Below are positions 12,313 to 28,000 of a stretch of 64,000 nucleotides of DNA, piece by piece (within the stretch, counting starts at the first letter, position 1; every line of letters begins with the position of its first letter). Both the position numbers and the translations under genes were made by a program. The notes under the pieces are model-generated. The model was given only the letters and a program-made list of their open reading frames with translations, ran no database searches and was not told the DNA's origin. Origin of the DNA: Colias croceus (lineage: Eukaryota; Arthropoda; Insecta; Lepidoptera; Pieridae); the NCBI RefSeq assembly GCF_905220415.1, contig NC_059547.1, forward strand, positions 1,004,501 to 1,068,500, read 5' to 3'.

Positions 12313-15300
12313 GTTCGTATTTTAATTTATTATTTATTTAAGTTGTATAGAGAAAATACTTTAAAATAATCGAAAAATTGTGTGATTTGTTACACCTTAT
12401 TTTTGGGGTTAAAACACGTTGTTTTTAATATAATTAGATGAGGTAATAATTTGTGACATATCTTAATAATATTTTAGTTAGTAAAAGTGTAAGACCGACT
12501 CACGTACCTACATGCAGCAGGGGCAATATTGGAATTCGACCCTTCATTGGTTCCTTAATTGTGATGTGTATAGGCAAGCAGGAAATTTAGAGAACAACTG
12601 AAATTAGCTGGCATAATTTTAATTTACGTAACTATAAGCATCCGAAATGTGTTATTCAGAACATCAATTTAATTCAGCATTTTTCTTAAATGCTTATATT
12701 CATTACCTATAGTTTATGATAACGAAAAACTATTAATGCATATAGTTTACGATATTATTCCATGTGTGTGTTGTAGGGATAAGTAATAGACAAAATTAAT
12801 TATTATTTGGGCTCAGTAACGAGTATGTCCTTAGAAACAAGAAGAGAAAAAATTACAATTTACATTCGTTGTTTAACCGACACAAATTTAACGACATTTC
12901 AGTTATCTATAAACTTGTTCAATTAAAACTATAGGTACTGGATATTGGATACAATATATTATCATACTAGCTTCCGCCCACGACTTTGTACGTGCATCCC
13001 CGTTTGTCCCCGTTCCCGCATGAATTTCGGGAAATACTTTCTTAGGGGACGCCTACGGTATGACATCTACCTGCATGCCAAATTTCAGCCCGATACGTCC
13101 AGTGGTTTGGGCTGTGCGTTGATAGATCACTATATCAGTCACCTTTGAGTTTTATATATAGATAGGTATAGATATATTTTCTATAATATATCTATTGGTA
13201 TTTGGGACTAGCTTGCTATATGAGAAAAGAAGGGTATTAGCGCAATTAATTCTATCCTACTAATATTATAAATGCGAAAGATTGTAAGGATGTGTGTGTC
13301 AAGAGTAACACTCTTTCACGAAAAAACTACTGAACCGATTAAAATGTAGCTTAGCACACATATAGAGGGTAACTTGGATTAACATTTAAGAGAAAGTTTT
13401 ATCCCGAAAATTCCACGGGAACAGGAACTTTGCCGGTTTTTCTTTGAAAATGCGGGCGAAGGGGCGGGTGGAAAGCTAGTCAATACATATAATAAAATTC
13501 TAGAAAAGTCGTGTCTGTACAATCAAAATATATAAAAAAAAATTAGCAGGTGCTATTATTAAATCGATCCCAAACCCAAAACTGTAGTTAAAAAAATTTT
13601 TGTCTGTTTGTCTGTTTGTCTGTATGTTCGTGCACGCTAATCTCAGAAACGGCTTATCCGATTAAGATGCGGTTTTCACTAATATATTGTGGTAATCTTC
13701 ATTTAACATTTAGTGTTTATTTCATGTCAATCGGTTCGTAAATAAAAAAGTTATGACCATTTAAGTATTCACGGCGAACATTTGCTAAGGCATTCTATAC
13801 ACTGTACGATAAAACGTAAGTTATCTGTTACAATTATTATTCCTGTAAATGTCCAAGTGATCATATCGAAAGTGCCCAAGGGTGGGGGGGGGTTGGTCAA
13901 ATTAGAATTATTCTTACTTCTAGGTAAATTTTATACATAAAATGTCCTTTAAATTATGTCGTATTATATTTTTAACCCCCGACGCAAAAATATGGGTGAT
14001 AAGTGTTTGACCGCTATGTGTGTCTGTGTGTGTGTCTGTTTGTGCCACCGTAGCTCGCTAACAGGTAATCCGAATTAGATGCGGTTTGTTTAGTTAGGCC
14101 GCATATTTTCCGACGCTGGTTCTTAGATAAAGTGTATCAAAATCGGTTCATCCATTTATTATACCTAGGTATATTATTATAGGGGTAAATGTGGGAATGA
14201 AAAAAACGAAAGTTGTCAAATATAAGTACCTAAGTGATATATTAAATGAAAGTGAACGACCTATCAGTAACAAATCGGTTCATCCATTTATTTAATATAG
14301 GTATAAAAGTGGTAATAAAAAAATGAATTTGTCAAAAATATACTCAAGTGACATATCATATGAAAGGGCATGACGTGTAAAGTTTAATTAGACATGTTTT
14401 ATCAAAATCGGTTCATCCATTTATTATACCTTTTTATGGGTAAAAGTGGGAATGAAAAAAAACGAATGTTGTCAAATATACCCAAGTGACATATCAAATA
14501 AAAGTGCATAACGGGTGAAGTACACTTAGTTATATTTTTATCCAATTCGGTTTATCCATTTATTAGATTACAGCGGTAAAAGTGGGAATGAATAATGTGG
14601 TCAAATAATATACTCAAGCGGCATATCAAAATATGAAAGGGCAACGTGTGAATTACAATTAGTCATATTTTATCGAAATCGGTTCATCCGTTTATTACAT
14701 TTAGGGCTTTTTAGGGGTGACAGTGGGGATAAATAAACCAAATGGAGCATCAAACTACAGGATATGACGTGTACATATAGGTACAATTAGATATGGTTTA
14801 CATCAAAATCGGTTCTGCCATTTACTAGGGATGGAAAGGGAAGGGTTGAAAGTCTGTGAAAGAAGAGGGGATATGGGAGCGAGAGGATAGCCACACCCTG
14901 GAAATTTTGAACTCTACTCAAAGCTACATAGGCCTGGCCCTTGGCAATATTTTTTCCTAAGTATACCACTTCTTTTGCCACTGTGGTCCATTACAATTTG
15001 TGCACGGTTACGGCCCAACTTAAAAGATGTCAAGGAGCAACAAACTTATAGATATCAATATGATGTAGGAATGTAATATGGAGGTAGAGGTAGGTCTCGC
15101 TCACTTGAAAATATTACGTGAAAATAAGAAACCGAAAGGAATAAATAATTATTTTACAAACTTCCCGACGATCTTTAAAATTAAGTACCATATATGTATT
15201 TTGATAATGAGGTATATTATGATGATGTTGGCATGGCAGCCCCGACGACTTTTTTTTTTTTTATAAATATTTAAAATGGTATTTATTTTTAAAAATCTTC

Positions 15301-18300
15301 GGGAAGTTTGTGAAATTATTTATTCCTTTTTCTATGTATGCACTTTTCTTCGTAGCGCTGTTTTTTTTTATTTAATTTTTATTGCACGGTCTAAACGGTT
15401 TAGTTACTACCTACAGGCGTGAGACAGGATTCAGGAAAGATCTGATTTGGATTTTGTGCTGGATTTGATAAAAACTGAGTATCGATTAAGCTGATCAGTT
15501 GCTGCACGATACATAGTTAAAAACATCCATACAAGGAAGGAAGGAAAAGAAATTTGCTCCCCTCCCCCCTGGTGCCTAAAAATAATATGACATAATTTAA
15601 AAGAAATTTTACGTAGAAAATTAAAAAGGCATTGTTTTTTGTATTGTTTAGGTCAGTTTAGTAATAAATTTTACTTACAGCTCTTTTAATTATTTATGGT
15701 AGTCTGTGTTTACTCAATAATTTAAGATAAGTAGTAACTACTATGCAGTCACTATTCCACGCGGACGAAGTCGCGGGCACAGCTAGTAATGTAATAAATG
15801 CGAAAGTTTGTGAGCATGTGTTGATGTGTATGTGTGTGTTTGTTACTCTTTCACGCAAATACTACTGAACCAATTACAAAGAAGTTAAGCACACACATAG
15901 AGGGTAACTAGGATAGGTTTTATCCCGGAAATCCGGGAACGGGAACTATGCGGGTTCTTCTTTGAAAACGCGGGCGAAGCCGCGGGTGGAAAGCTAGTAA
16001 TATATAGCTGTTGTGTGTAAAATTAATTTCATTTTTAAAGTGAAACTTTTATTACATCGTCTCAAACTTTTTGGTCTGTGTAGCGCATGTGTATCGCGGC
16101 TGCCGAGTAGGTAGACCGACACGCGACATGCGCTACACAAAGCAGTGTTCGGAACCGTTCGAACAGTTTCACTTTTACCGTGGTTTCATAAAACCACACA
16201 ACATTTTTTTTTAATACTCATGACACAAGCTTTTTTATAAGTATTTTTAATATCTTATTGTTTACAAGAATAGAAGAGCTGTACAAACGCCTGCCTAAAT
16301 TTAATGTTTATTAAGAAGCACGTCAAAGGAAGTCAAGCTGAATTAAATGTTTGATCTTGTTTGAGTTCTCTGCTCAATAATATATTAAAGAAAACAGTAG
16401 ACACGTGATAAGTGAGGCTTAAATAAATAGCCCTCATTTTTATTCCTTTTACGTCATACCTTAATGTCCCGGAATGAAATGTGTCTAAATTATTATCTCA
16501 ATTTTGGTTCAATTTATTAGATACCAGATGTCGAATTGCGTAAAAAATTGTCTTCGTAAATCCATGATGATTTATGGAATTATTTGAATGATTTTAAATA
16601 TGTTTTAATAATTTAGTAAATACTCAATAGTAAATAGACCGTATTGTGTTTATAGACGCGCCAGATTTGTTATACTGAAATGAGCAGTTGCCAGTTACAG
16701 GGATTTTTATGCTTCTAGATAATTTTTATTTAATTTATTTAATCAAGTTGATGATGTTTTATAATAAACTGTTAAATAACAATTATCAGTTAACATAACA
16801 TAATACGTCAAAAGCTGTTATATTTTAAAAATTAACATTTGTTAATTTTGCTTTCTTGCGTGCTCGTAAAGTAAGTGCGCTGAAAATCTCTGAAACGAAT
16901 GATTCTTTATTTGCCCCATGCCCTGCTACAGGACACGCTAGGTACTTTACCATACTTCACTCTACTATGAACGTACATAAGTACTTAAAAGTTAACAATT
17001 GTTTTAAAGTTATTTTTACAGTACAGCTAGATATCGATTAGATAGCTGATAATCGGCTTATGTCACCTCATTCCGTAATCCAATGATTAAATTCCGTTTG
17101 TTCTCGTTCGCTATTGAACTTTAAATGTCATTCTGATAATTGATAAGTATAGGCTTAATGAAAGGCTGTTATACAAAAATTTTATTAGTACATAGTACTA
17201 AATTAAATAATTATACTAGGTACACGCGTAATTTAATAAAAATGAATTAAATCTATATAGCATGAAAACATTGCATTTATTGCATTGTACTTTAGAATAA
17301 ATAAATAAATATTATAGGACATTATTACACAAATTGACCTAGTCCCACAGTAAGCTCAATTAAGGCTTGTGTTGTGGGTACTAGGCGACGATAAATATTA
17401 AATATAATATAATATTTAATAAATACATACATATATAGATAATAACACCCAGACCCAAGAACAAATAATTGAGTTCATAACACAAATATTTTCCCTGACC
17501 GGGGATCGAACCCGGGACCGTCGGCTCAGTAGGCAGTTACTTTACCACTGCGCCAACCGCGTCGTCAACTTAAGAATGAAGTGATATCGCGTACCTACTC
17601 TTAAAATATGTAAAATAATAATAGAATATATACATCTTATATATAAAAATGAATCGCAAAATGTGTTGGTAAGCGCATAACTCGAGAACGGCTGAACCGA
17701 TTTCGATAATTCTTTTTTTACTATATTCCTTGAAGTACGAGGATGGATCTTATGTAGAGAAAACGTGAATATGTACCACGGGCGAAGCCGGGGCGGACCG
17801 CTAGTATTATATAAAAATGAAACCCGTTTCGCGTTGTCACAGCATCACGCGTGAAACGGTGGACCGATTTCGATAATTCTTTTTTTATTATATTCATTGA
17901 AGTACGAGGATGGTTCTTATGTAGATAAAACGTAAATATGTACCACGGGCGAAGCCGGGGCGGACCGCTAGTAATAGAATAAATTTGTTAAAAGACTGCC
18001 GACCGCGACTTTTTTCAAATCCAATTTGATTTAAAAATTTCATACTAAATTATGCATTTATTCTTAAGGGCCAGATCGAGTCTAATTATTAGATCTGATT
18101 TTTTTTCCATAATGCCTAGGTATAAATTTATTATATAGGATTTGTAAGTGAATATAAAAAAAGATTAGGATGAGTTTTTTTATGATAAACAGTAGACATT
18201 TAATACTTAGATAAGCGGACAGACAGTAAAAAATTATCATGCAAATATTCACTATTTCTCAGAATTGAACGTCTTTATACACGAACATACGTTCAATACA

Positions 18301-21300
18301 ATCAAAATAATCATCGCATTGTAATATAAATCTATACTAATACTAGCGGTCCGCCCCGGCTTCGCCTGTGGTACATATTAACGTTTTCTCTACATAAGAA
18401 CCATCCTCGTACTTCAAGGAATATAATAAAAAAAGAATTATCGAAATCGGTTCAGCCGTTCTCGAGTTATGGAATTACAACGAAAAGTGGCATTGATTTT
18501 TATATATTAGATTATAAAGCTGAAGAGTTTGTTTATTTGTTTGTTTGAACGCGCTAATCTCAGGAACTACTGGTCCGATTTGAAAAATTCTTTGGGTGTT
18601 GGTATATGTATTCATCGAGGAAGACGCATTCGTTCGGTTTCACCCGCATTGATGCATTCATCAATGCGGGTGAAAGCGCAGAGCATAGCTAGCAAGAAAT
18701 AATAATGCCTACTGTTATTATTGTAGGGCAAAATTGACAAACCTGTGTCTATAATTGTATAATCGTTATGCGTAACTATTTAGGACCTAAATAAATAAAT
18801 CTGTGTCTGTATTCTTATAATCACTATATTATAGTCTAACAATGTATCTGTCGTTGTCTTTGAGTCTCTATATTGTATGCTCAAAATTTAAAACTACGTA
18901 GCAGATTTTGATGTGTTTCTTTTTAATAAGTGGAGTCATTCTGGAGGATGGTTTTAGTATATAGTTAGTTTAGGTCTAGAAAAAGCGAACGAAATCGCAT
19001 GCAGAAAGCTACTAGTAGTTATTATCCATTTATATACATAATGGATAATGTTGGTACATAATATTATTTATGTATCTATTATTCCTGCTTCGCCTCATGT
19101 ATAGGTAAACCTACTCGTTAAACAATAAATAAAAAACGCTCTAATGGGTACCTAGGTAAAATATTTTTGATAACTCGGTACCGTATCAGTCGTCGTCGTC
19201 GTCGTCGTTTCAGCCGTGGGACGTTCACTGCTGGACATAGGCCTCCCTCAAGGATTTCCAGTACGACCGGTCACCGGCGGCCTGCATCCAGCGGCTCCCT
19301 GCCACTCGGACCAGGTCGTCCGTCCATCTTGTGGGAGGTCGTCCCACGCTTCGTCCCCATCTCCTCCCGTGGGTGTCGTAAAAGGCGACTAAGGGATACA
19401 TCATACCGGAACGGGCAGCAGCGTTCCGCGATCCATTACCTACCACCAACTGCGCTCGCCAACCCGCCTGCCAAGCGTGGCGAGTACTGGCATTATCCCC
19501 TCATGGATAGCACACCACCAACTGGACCGTATCAGTAGTTGCGTTAAATCCTAATAAACGTTAAATATGATGTAATACGATCATACCTTACAAGAGGACT
19601 ATAATCTTATAAAAAAAAGAAAATAGAAAAATTTTATCTTAGAAAATAGAATCTTATCGGTAGGTAGGCGTCTCGCTGTTTGTGCGTCACTTTTGTGATA
19701 TTATGTCTGTTGGAAATTCTACTATAACATTGATCAAGCGTACTAACTTTTGTATTTATTTCAATTACTTGTTTCGTATTTACCAATTTTAAATATTTTT
19801 CGCAACAACAAGTAAACCTAACGTCCATCAAGATTCACTTTTTCTATACCTTCTTCAAAATTTATCTTAAATTCTTGGGCGGGTAAAAATTTATTACACA
19901 AGACACTTTCTTCTAAATAATGAGCTGAAATTACAACTTAATAATATTTTGAATTTGAAAGTATCTCTATTCTCTGTCTCTCTGTATAGATATTCAAAAG
20001 TAAACTACTGAACCAATTATTATTACTGACGCGATTGACATGTTTTCAGGACGCGGCGCTGGATTTTCGCAAAAATTTTACGCTCATACGACAAATGATT
20101 GATTTCGATGTGAGTCAATACTATTTGGTTTATCACACGTAGTGATAAAGTTCAAAAGTAACCGATATGACACGTTCCTTTCCACGGTCGCAGAAAAGTG
20201 TTTTCCATAAATAAATAAATAAATCGTTTATTTGCAAGTAAACATGGTATACATAGGTGTTAATAATAAGATACATTATTTCAGCATGTTTAGACGTTAT
20301 TCAACGGCATGCAAATTACTAAAATACATTTTTCATTAGATATACATTTTATATTATGTCATCTTAAGTTTATTTTATTAAAATCAATTCATTCGTTATT
20401 CATTCACATTATTATAATTAATTCACATTATTACATTGAATTGTAATCGATACGAATATTATAGGGCTGAAGAGTTTGTTTGTTTGTTTGAACGCGTTAA
20501 TCTCAGGAACTACTGGTCCGATTTGAAAAATTCTTTCGGTGTTAGATAGCACATTTATCGAGGAAGGCTATGTTATATTATCATCCCGCTTAACGATACA
20601 CTGATAGTGAATCATATACGTAAATGAAAATGGACTAACTCCAATAAAATAAGTAATTTATAATTTGTTTCTACTTTCTGTTTTTCCATACATATGGCTA
20701 TAACATAGCTAAATGGGTATTCAAACACTGAAATAATCGCTTTCAAGAAATATTTTAATACTTACTTATAGCTTATAACAAAATCAACATTTGAATCACC
20801 TTCTAGGCTTCTAGTATAATATAATACTACCTAGCTTTTCGCCGGATAGTCAAAGGAAAAACTAAAACTATCCTATGTGTTAATCCAAATTGCCCTATAA
20901 CATTACTTATTTCATGAAAATCGGTTCAACAGTTTTTACGTCCAAGAGTAACAAACAAACATAAAAACTTTCGCATTTATAATATTAGTAGGATACCGAT
21001 CGATATAAATTTTACTGATGAGTCCTACGATAAATGTATTTACAGAAACACGGAAGTCCTCTTTATTTGTTAGAAAATACATGTCAAAAATCCCCTGAAG
21101 CCAAACGCCTATTACATAAAATTATCACGAGTTGTTCAATATCAGTAGATAGCAGAGAGATATGATGATATTCGGATCAGGATGGACCTTGAGCTAAATT
21201 CATCAACAATAAAATATGTTACTGTGCAGATACTAAATTTGCCGTATTTATATTGATGTCGACTTAAGTTCAAACTCAATTGGGTACTTAATCGAGAGTA

Positions 21301-24300
21301 AACTTAAGATATCACCACTTAACAAGACGTAGTATTTAAAGAATCAGTATTTTTTACTGTCATATTATTTACAATTTCTTCATAGCATTTGGCTAAAATC
21401 TTTTTGGAAAGCAGTTTCAGGTAGTTTTATGTTTAGAAATTAAAATTATAAAACCTTCTCCGATATTTTTTAACTTCTAAATTTAACACGAAACTTACTA
21501 ACACTAAGAAAATATTATTAACTAGCTTTCCACCCGCAACATCGCCCGCGCAGTCATAGAAAAACCCGCATAGTTCCCGTTCCCGTGGGATTTCCGGGAT
21601 AAAACCTATCCTTTGTCCCGGGGTAAAAAGTAGCCTATGTCCTTTCTCGGGTATCAAAATATCTAATTACCAAATTTCATGCAAATTGGTTCAGTAGTTA
21701 AGGCGTGATTGAGTAATGCCGGCACTACACATAGGCCAACGCGTTGGCGAGCGCGTTGGCACATGCACTTGTCCAATGTGTAGAACGGGCGTTCGCGCGC
21801 TGGTGGTAGGTATTTGAACGTTGGCCAGCGCGCTTGCGAGCTTGCCGCGCGGTGTCGGAACCATCAAAGGACACTTGTCGCAAGCTTGGCGCACCATCCA
21901 CACATTGGCCGCGCGATCAGTTTGACTGTAGCAGCGATCAGGAGTGCACGTTTTTTTCTTGCGGCGAATTAACACCTAACTTGACAAAATGGCGAACAAT
22001 ATGAGTAACGAGGAAACATTTAAATTTATTGAGCTCTATCAGAGTTAAAACTGCCTGTGGAACCCAAAAAATAAGTACCATAAAAATAAAAATGTTGTAT
22101 GTATTAAAAGTGCCAAATAAATAAGGTTCTTGGACATGCCGTTTTCCTCACAATGTTTTACTTCACAAAGAGCATCCTACTTTAATATTATTTTAATATT
22201 ATAAATGTGAAAGTGTGTTTATTTCTTTGTTTGTTACATCCATTTTGAATCCGTCCGCACATTGGCTCGAACCAAACCATACTGAACGACCTTCCAATGT
22301 GTGGATTACTCACAAGCGCGTTTGCAAGCGCACCGCCACCAGCGCGCTGGCGAATGCGCTGGCCTATGTGTAGAGGCGACATAACAGACAGACAGAGTTA
22401 CTTTCGCATTTATAATATTAGTATGGATTAATAGTTACATTAACTGAAGAAATGACTTCAGCAAGGTTACACCGGAACCGTAAACGAATTCGTATGAAGT
22501 AAAGTATCTTAGATATATTTTTTTTCTGTTTACCAATGTTTGTTATGTGATCAAAATTATTACAGACGTACTAAGACTATCTCCGAACATAATGCCTAAA
22601 ATTTTAACGTACCGATAATAATGATAATCAGATAATCCACTAATAAAAAGCATTTAAATTAAGATAAAATCTAAGAACGTTTGCACTCGGTTCTTTGAGA
22701 TCTGTATATCGATTATCAGGTTGTCTTACGTAGTATTTACGTCACTGATTAGTTTTATTGGAAATATAACAGGATATTTATTTTTAATGTTGCATCAGGG
22801 TCAGTTATGTTCCTGATTTGGTTAAGGTGAAATAAAAAGGGGCTCGGTCTGTATGTTTGCGCAAAATGCTTTCTTCTTTCCTTCAATGATTCATATCAAA
22901 AAGGATACCGCTAGTTCACAATATTTGTGACAATTATGTAAAATGCGTTTTTCTTTAAAAACGCGGGCGAAGCTGCGGGCGGAAAGCTAGTGTTTTTATG
23001 TGTATATAATATACAGAGGCGTAGAGTTTATGGAATCGTATTTTCAGCTAGATACGGAATTAATTGAAGTATGGCTTTAGATAATGTGATTAATTATTAT
23101 TTTTCTGGCGTCATATACGATCGATTTTATTAATAGTACAAAATGCGTGCATAAGACCTTTAAACAATAGAAGAAGTTCAGTTTCGTAAAGAATATGTAT
23201 TTTTATTTATTTACTAATAGATTTATATGTATCTTGTTAGATTTGTGTATATTTTGTTTTGTGTACAAAAATTAAATCAACTCAAAATTCACGATTTTGT
23301 AAAAAAAAAAAAATTATCACTGGAATATTAGAATCTATACCAAAGGGGTTTCACTTTTCGTGTTAGATAGCCCATTCATCGAGGAAGGCTATAGGCTATA
23401 ATTTATAATAATATAATCTCGCTAAGACCAACAGGAGAAGAGCACTGCGGGTAAAATCGCGGAGCACAGCTGCTAGTTTCAAATAAAACAAATACCTAAA
23501 AAAAACACAAACAAACCGTAAAAATAAACAAAATGTAACAGAAAAACATCAGAAAAGGTAGGATATTAGGATTCTCGGGTCGCGTGTACTCACTATCGAT
23601 AATAATTATTGGATTTTCTATATAACACTGATAAGTTATCAATGATTTATAATTATAAAAACATGCGTTTTCATGCCTTCGTAATAAGAACAGTTGAGTT
23701 CATAAGCACTTCAATTACCTGGATAGGTATTAGTCATTGTATGAATCCGAATAATTATTATCAGTTAATAGGAACTTCCTATTAGGAAGTTAATTGCAAA
23801 GGACCTTATCGCCGACTTTCTAATCTTGGAATGTTGGAAAACCCAATCACTACAGAACGGACACTCTCCGCCTCTCGTCAATAAAAATTAAACACTTACC
23901 AAACCCCGCACGATCGCGCTATATAATAGTTGGCCCACATTTTTCCGTAAGGACGATATGCAACGAAGATCAAATTGACTTCAAGTAATTTTATTATTTT
24001 GGATTATCGTTTTTCGTAGAAAATGGTTAGATATTGTGCTGTTTACGGATGTATTTCATCATGCGAATTTCTTTACGCTAGTCACAAATGTGCCAACCCA
24101 CATACATTTGCACTCTCTACAGTGTGACTGTCAAAACGATAATAATTTTGTATGGAGTGTCCGGGGTGTGCTACTGTACTAAATGTATACTTGTCAAATG
24201 TATCACGTTATAGAATATTGCTACGGAAATCATAGATACTTTGGGACAGGTTTCAGTTTGTTATAATAGACAGATATCCAGAGATTAGTTACAATAATAG

Positions 24301-24993
24301 TTGAATACTAAATATTCAATCTATTGGATGTAAGTATTTCATCTATCCATAAGAACACAATTTCTCGTAGATGAGCTTCAAAAAATAAATGGACAACGCT
24401 TTGGAAATCTACAAAATGTTGCAAGAAATATACCGCCTGGATTTTATATTTAATTGATAATTATTTGATTACTAATTTAAATACTACTTTGATTACAGGA
24501 TACACAAAACCCTTCGTAAAATGCGGCAAAGCAGGCTACGTACTACCCGGCGCTTTCAAGAAGCAAGCAGAAGTGATTTACAATTTCCAAGTTAGGCCTG
24601 ATGATATTTGGGTCATTACGTATCCTAGATCAGGTAATATTCAGTTATCTTATTCAATAACTAGCTTCCGCCCGCGACTCCGTCCGCGCGGATGTCGGTC
24701 TTCGCGTGGATGGTTTATTTCTCCATTTTGAGTAGGTACCTCTGACAATAAAATCTTATAAATATCTATTGGACCCAATTCCCAAATACGGCTAGGCCTA
24801 TAATAATACGCAACGTGTGTTCGCGGTTCTACGGAACAACGTCTATGGATAAAACTGAAAAATTAAGATTAATTTTTTTCTACGTATTTTTTCAGGATAA
24901 AAAGTATCCTATTTTACGCCCAGGATAATAAGGTATAATTATACCAAGTTTCATCGAAATCGAACCGCTAGTTTTCACGTGATGCCTTCACAT

Positions 24994-25030
<37 letters not shown>

Positions 25031-28000
25031 AATTTTTTTAATCACATATTTGGGTTTGGTATCGATCCAGTAACACCCCCTGCTATTTATTTTTTCAATA
25101 TTTTCAATGTACAGAATTGACCCTTCTACAGATTTATTATATGTATAGATAAGTCATTTTCTTCAATTAAATGTTATAGTTTATATTAAATGGGAACCCT
25201 TTCAAATAAATTGTACTGCGGAAAGGAAAAACCAAATTCAAATCTTACCTTTAAATTTGGAGAAAGAGAAATAGTGTAGAGATATTATTATTATTGTTAT
25301 TACCTATATTACTTATTGTTATTACCTTTTTATCCGGTTGCCTTTTTCGTTCTCATATCTGATTCCAAAAATCTTTAATTAGAATAAATAAAACGTAAAT
25401 GGACCAAAGCACAAGGCGATAGAGTAATAAATGTAGCATATTGTAGAAGATTACTCACTACTCGCATTTAGTGTAAAAGATAAAGTGATATTGACGTTTG
25501 TCAGTTTGGTCAAAAATTATGGAATTATTAAAAAAATAGACTTACAACCAACCACTTGGAAAGTAGCGTATCAATAATTGACCAGAGACCTTCCAAGTGT
25601 TATGAAATGAAGTTCAAACATTTATTATCTCTTAAAAATCCATAGTTGCCTTTTTAAACCATGTAAATTAAGTTGATGGTGGTTCTCTGTAACTTTTTCT
25701 TATGTATGAAAAGAGGTGTAACTGATGTTTTTGTACCTTAAAGTACTGAACTTCCATTATCCTTGTCACCTATCACTACGAGCGTTTACTATTTTGCTGG
25801 TATTCGATAAGATATCTACTCTGCATTATCACCTATATTGTTACTACAGTTTTCATGTCACGGTTCGCTATCAGCTTGTAATGGAAATATTCCGTACGTG
25901 TTTTGCTGAAAGCTTTTGTAGTAGTCGGGTTTTTTCAGCACTGATTTTATAAGAAATCCGTTTAATTAGCGTATCAATATAAAAAAAGCGTGTCTGCAAA
26001 GCACATGTGTCAGAAGTGGAACTTCTATGGTAAGATTCAATACCAAAATCGTCGTCTTAGTCCATGACGTGACGGTATTGCCATTAATGCAACCTTGAAA
26101 TTTTAATCTCAACGCGCCTAAAGAAGTTTCACTTCAAAAATCGTTAGGTCAAAAATTTGTTAAATGTATATGATGGGTATTACTCGGGATTTAACGTAGG
26201 AAGATATATTAAAAAAATACGAAGTAAACCCAGTCATGATGACTAGGTTTTTTTCTGTTATCAAAGCAATGAGTCAGTTGTGTAGAATCACAGGTTTATT
26301 TATTTAACCAATGTTCATCCCAGAATATTTTTGAACTTAATTTTGAGATTGTGTATTTTATTATGTTTTATGTAATACTAGGTTTCCGCCCGCGGCTTCG
26401 CCCGCGCAGTCAAAGAAAAAACCGTCCATACGAAATGTCATGAAAATAGTTTAGGCATGATTGAGTAACAGACAGACAGACAGAGTTACTTTTGCATTTA
26501 TAATACTAAGTATGGATGGTAAAGATTTTAGGAAACTAGGATAAGGCCTTGTTAGTCTTAATATCGTTATAATACTTTGTAAATAACAGAAGAAAATAGG
26601 GAAGTCTAAAAGTAATATAAAGATAAGATTGAAGATAAAAATATCTTATATTCCAGGAACAACCTGGACACAAGAAATGGTTTGGTTACTGGAAAACGAT
26701 CTCGACTTCGAGTCAGCGAAGAGAACGCCTTTGTACGAGAGATTTCCTATGTTGGAGTAAGTTATATTTTACAATAGAATTACATTTTTAACAACACAAA
26801 CATAAGCTTTCTTAAATTCATATAAAAGATCCTGGATTATATTTTTAGAATTAATCATTAAGGAGCTTACTTCATCCATACTCGATTAAGTAATAAATTG
26901 CTTAATTTTTATAATCATTTAAGTAGTTATTTAAAATGTGTTCAATATAATGTGTCAATAAACTTCTCGTGCAGATTTTTCATAAACCAATTTTTGAAAG
27001 AGAGAAAACGTTTATCTAATGGCACATAGCCTCACAAGTACATAATGAAAACACTTTATACTTATATGGTATTAAAAATACACATTGAAGTGAGTACTCT
27101 GTGAAGCATGATGCCATTAAAAAGGGAAATCACTCGGTGAACATCTGTGACGTAAAAAACGTCACAGCACCGATTTTCAGTGAGTCCCGAGAGCAATAAT
27201 TCGTTATAATATACTTTTAATTGAAGAAAAGAAAATAAATACAATTTACATTACAATTTTCGAATTCATTGCTTTTTTTGGTAGAAATTTATGAAAAAAT
27301 ATTACTCACTCACATGTATTCCCCACAGATTGACGACCCAAATCCCAGAAGTGGCGTTTGAGCTAATAAAAATAAACTTCTTGAACCTAGCGCACTTTCA
27401 AGGGCTTAATCACGGGGTCAAATGCCCAAGTTGGAAATCTCTAGAAAAAGCCCCATCCCCACGGTTAATAAAAACCCATTTACCCCTTTCACTTCTACCC
27501 CCAAATTTGTTAAAAACAGCCAAAGTGATATATGTGGCCAGAGATCCAAGGGATTGTATGGTCTCAGTGTATTATTTACACAAAATGGTGGCTAAGAGTT
27601 TGATGAGAGGAACCTTTTCGCAGTTCTGGGAGGCGTTTAGACGCGATTTGTGTGAGTTTCCCTGTTTATTCTAAGTGTTTGTCTTGTTTGTTTGTTTGTG
27701 TGTTGCTGTTTGAAGTATGGTCTTAAAATGGTAAGAGTGAAAGTGAAATAAATGAAATAAATAAATATTTCAGAACAATTTTCACACACGGCACGATCTG
27801 ATCCCATACTTTCGCTTGTGTTATGGAAACCAGATGGCTGATAAACATACGTATATAATTTTTAAAGAAATACTTATATAGATAATTAACATCCAGACAC
27901 AGAGCAAACATACGTTCATCACACAAATATTTGCCCCGGGTGGGAATCGAACCCACGACCTCTGGCTTAGAAGGCAGGGTCACTACCAACCAAGCCAACC

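Noticed and set aside
19167..19538. Arg-rich 123-codon frame on the plus strand
   Set aside because: It is the antisense of an RTE LINE C-terminus plus its GAC repeat tail.
21691..21975. Frame of 94 codons (minus)
   Set aside because: Produced by the GCGCGTTGGC words of the nested element.
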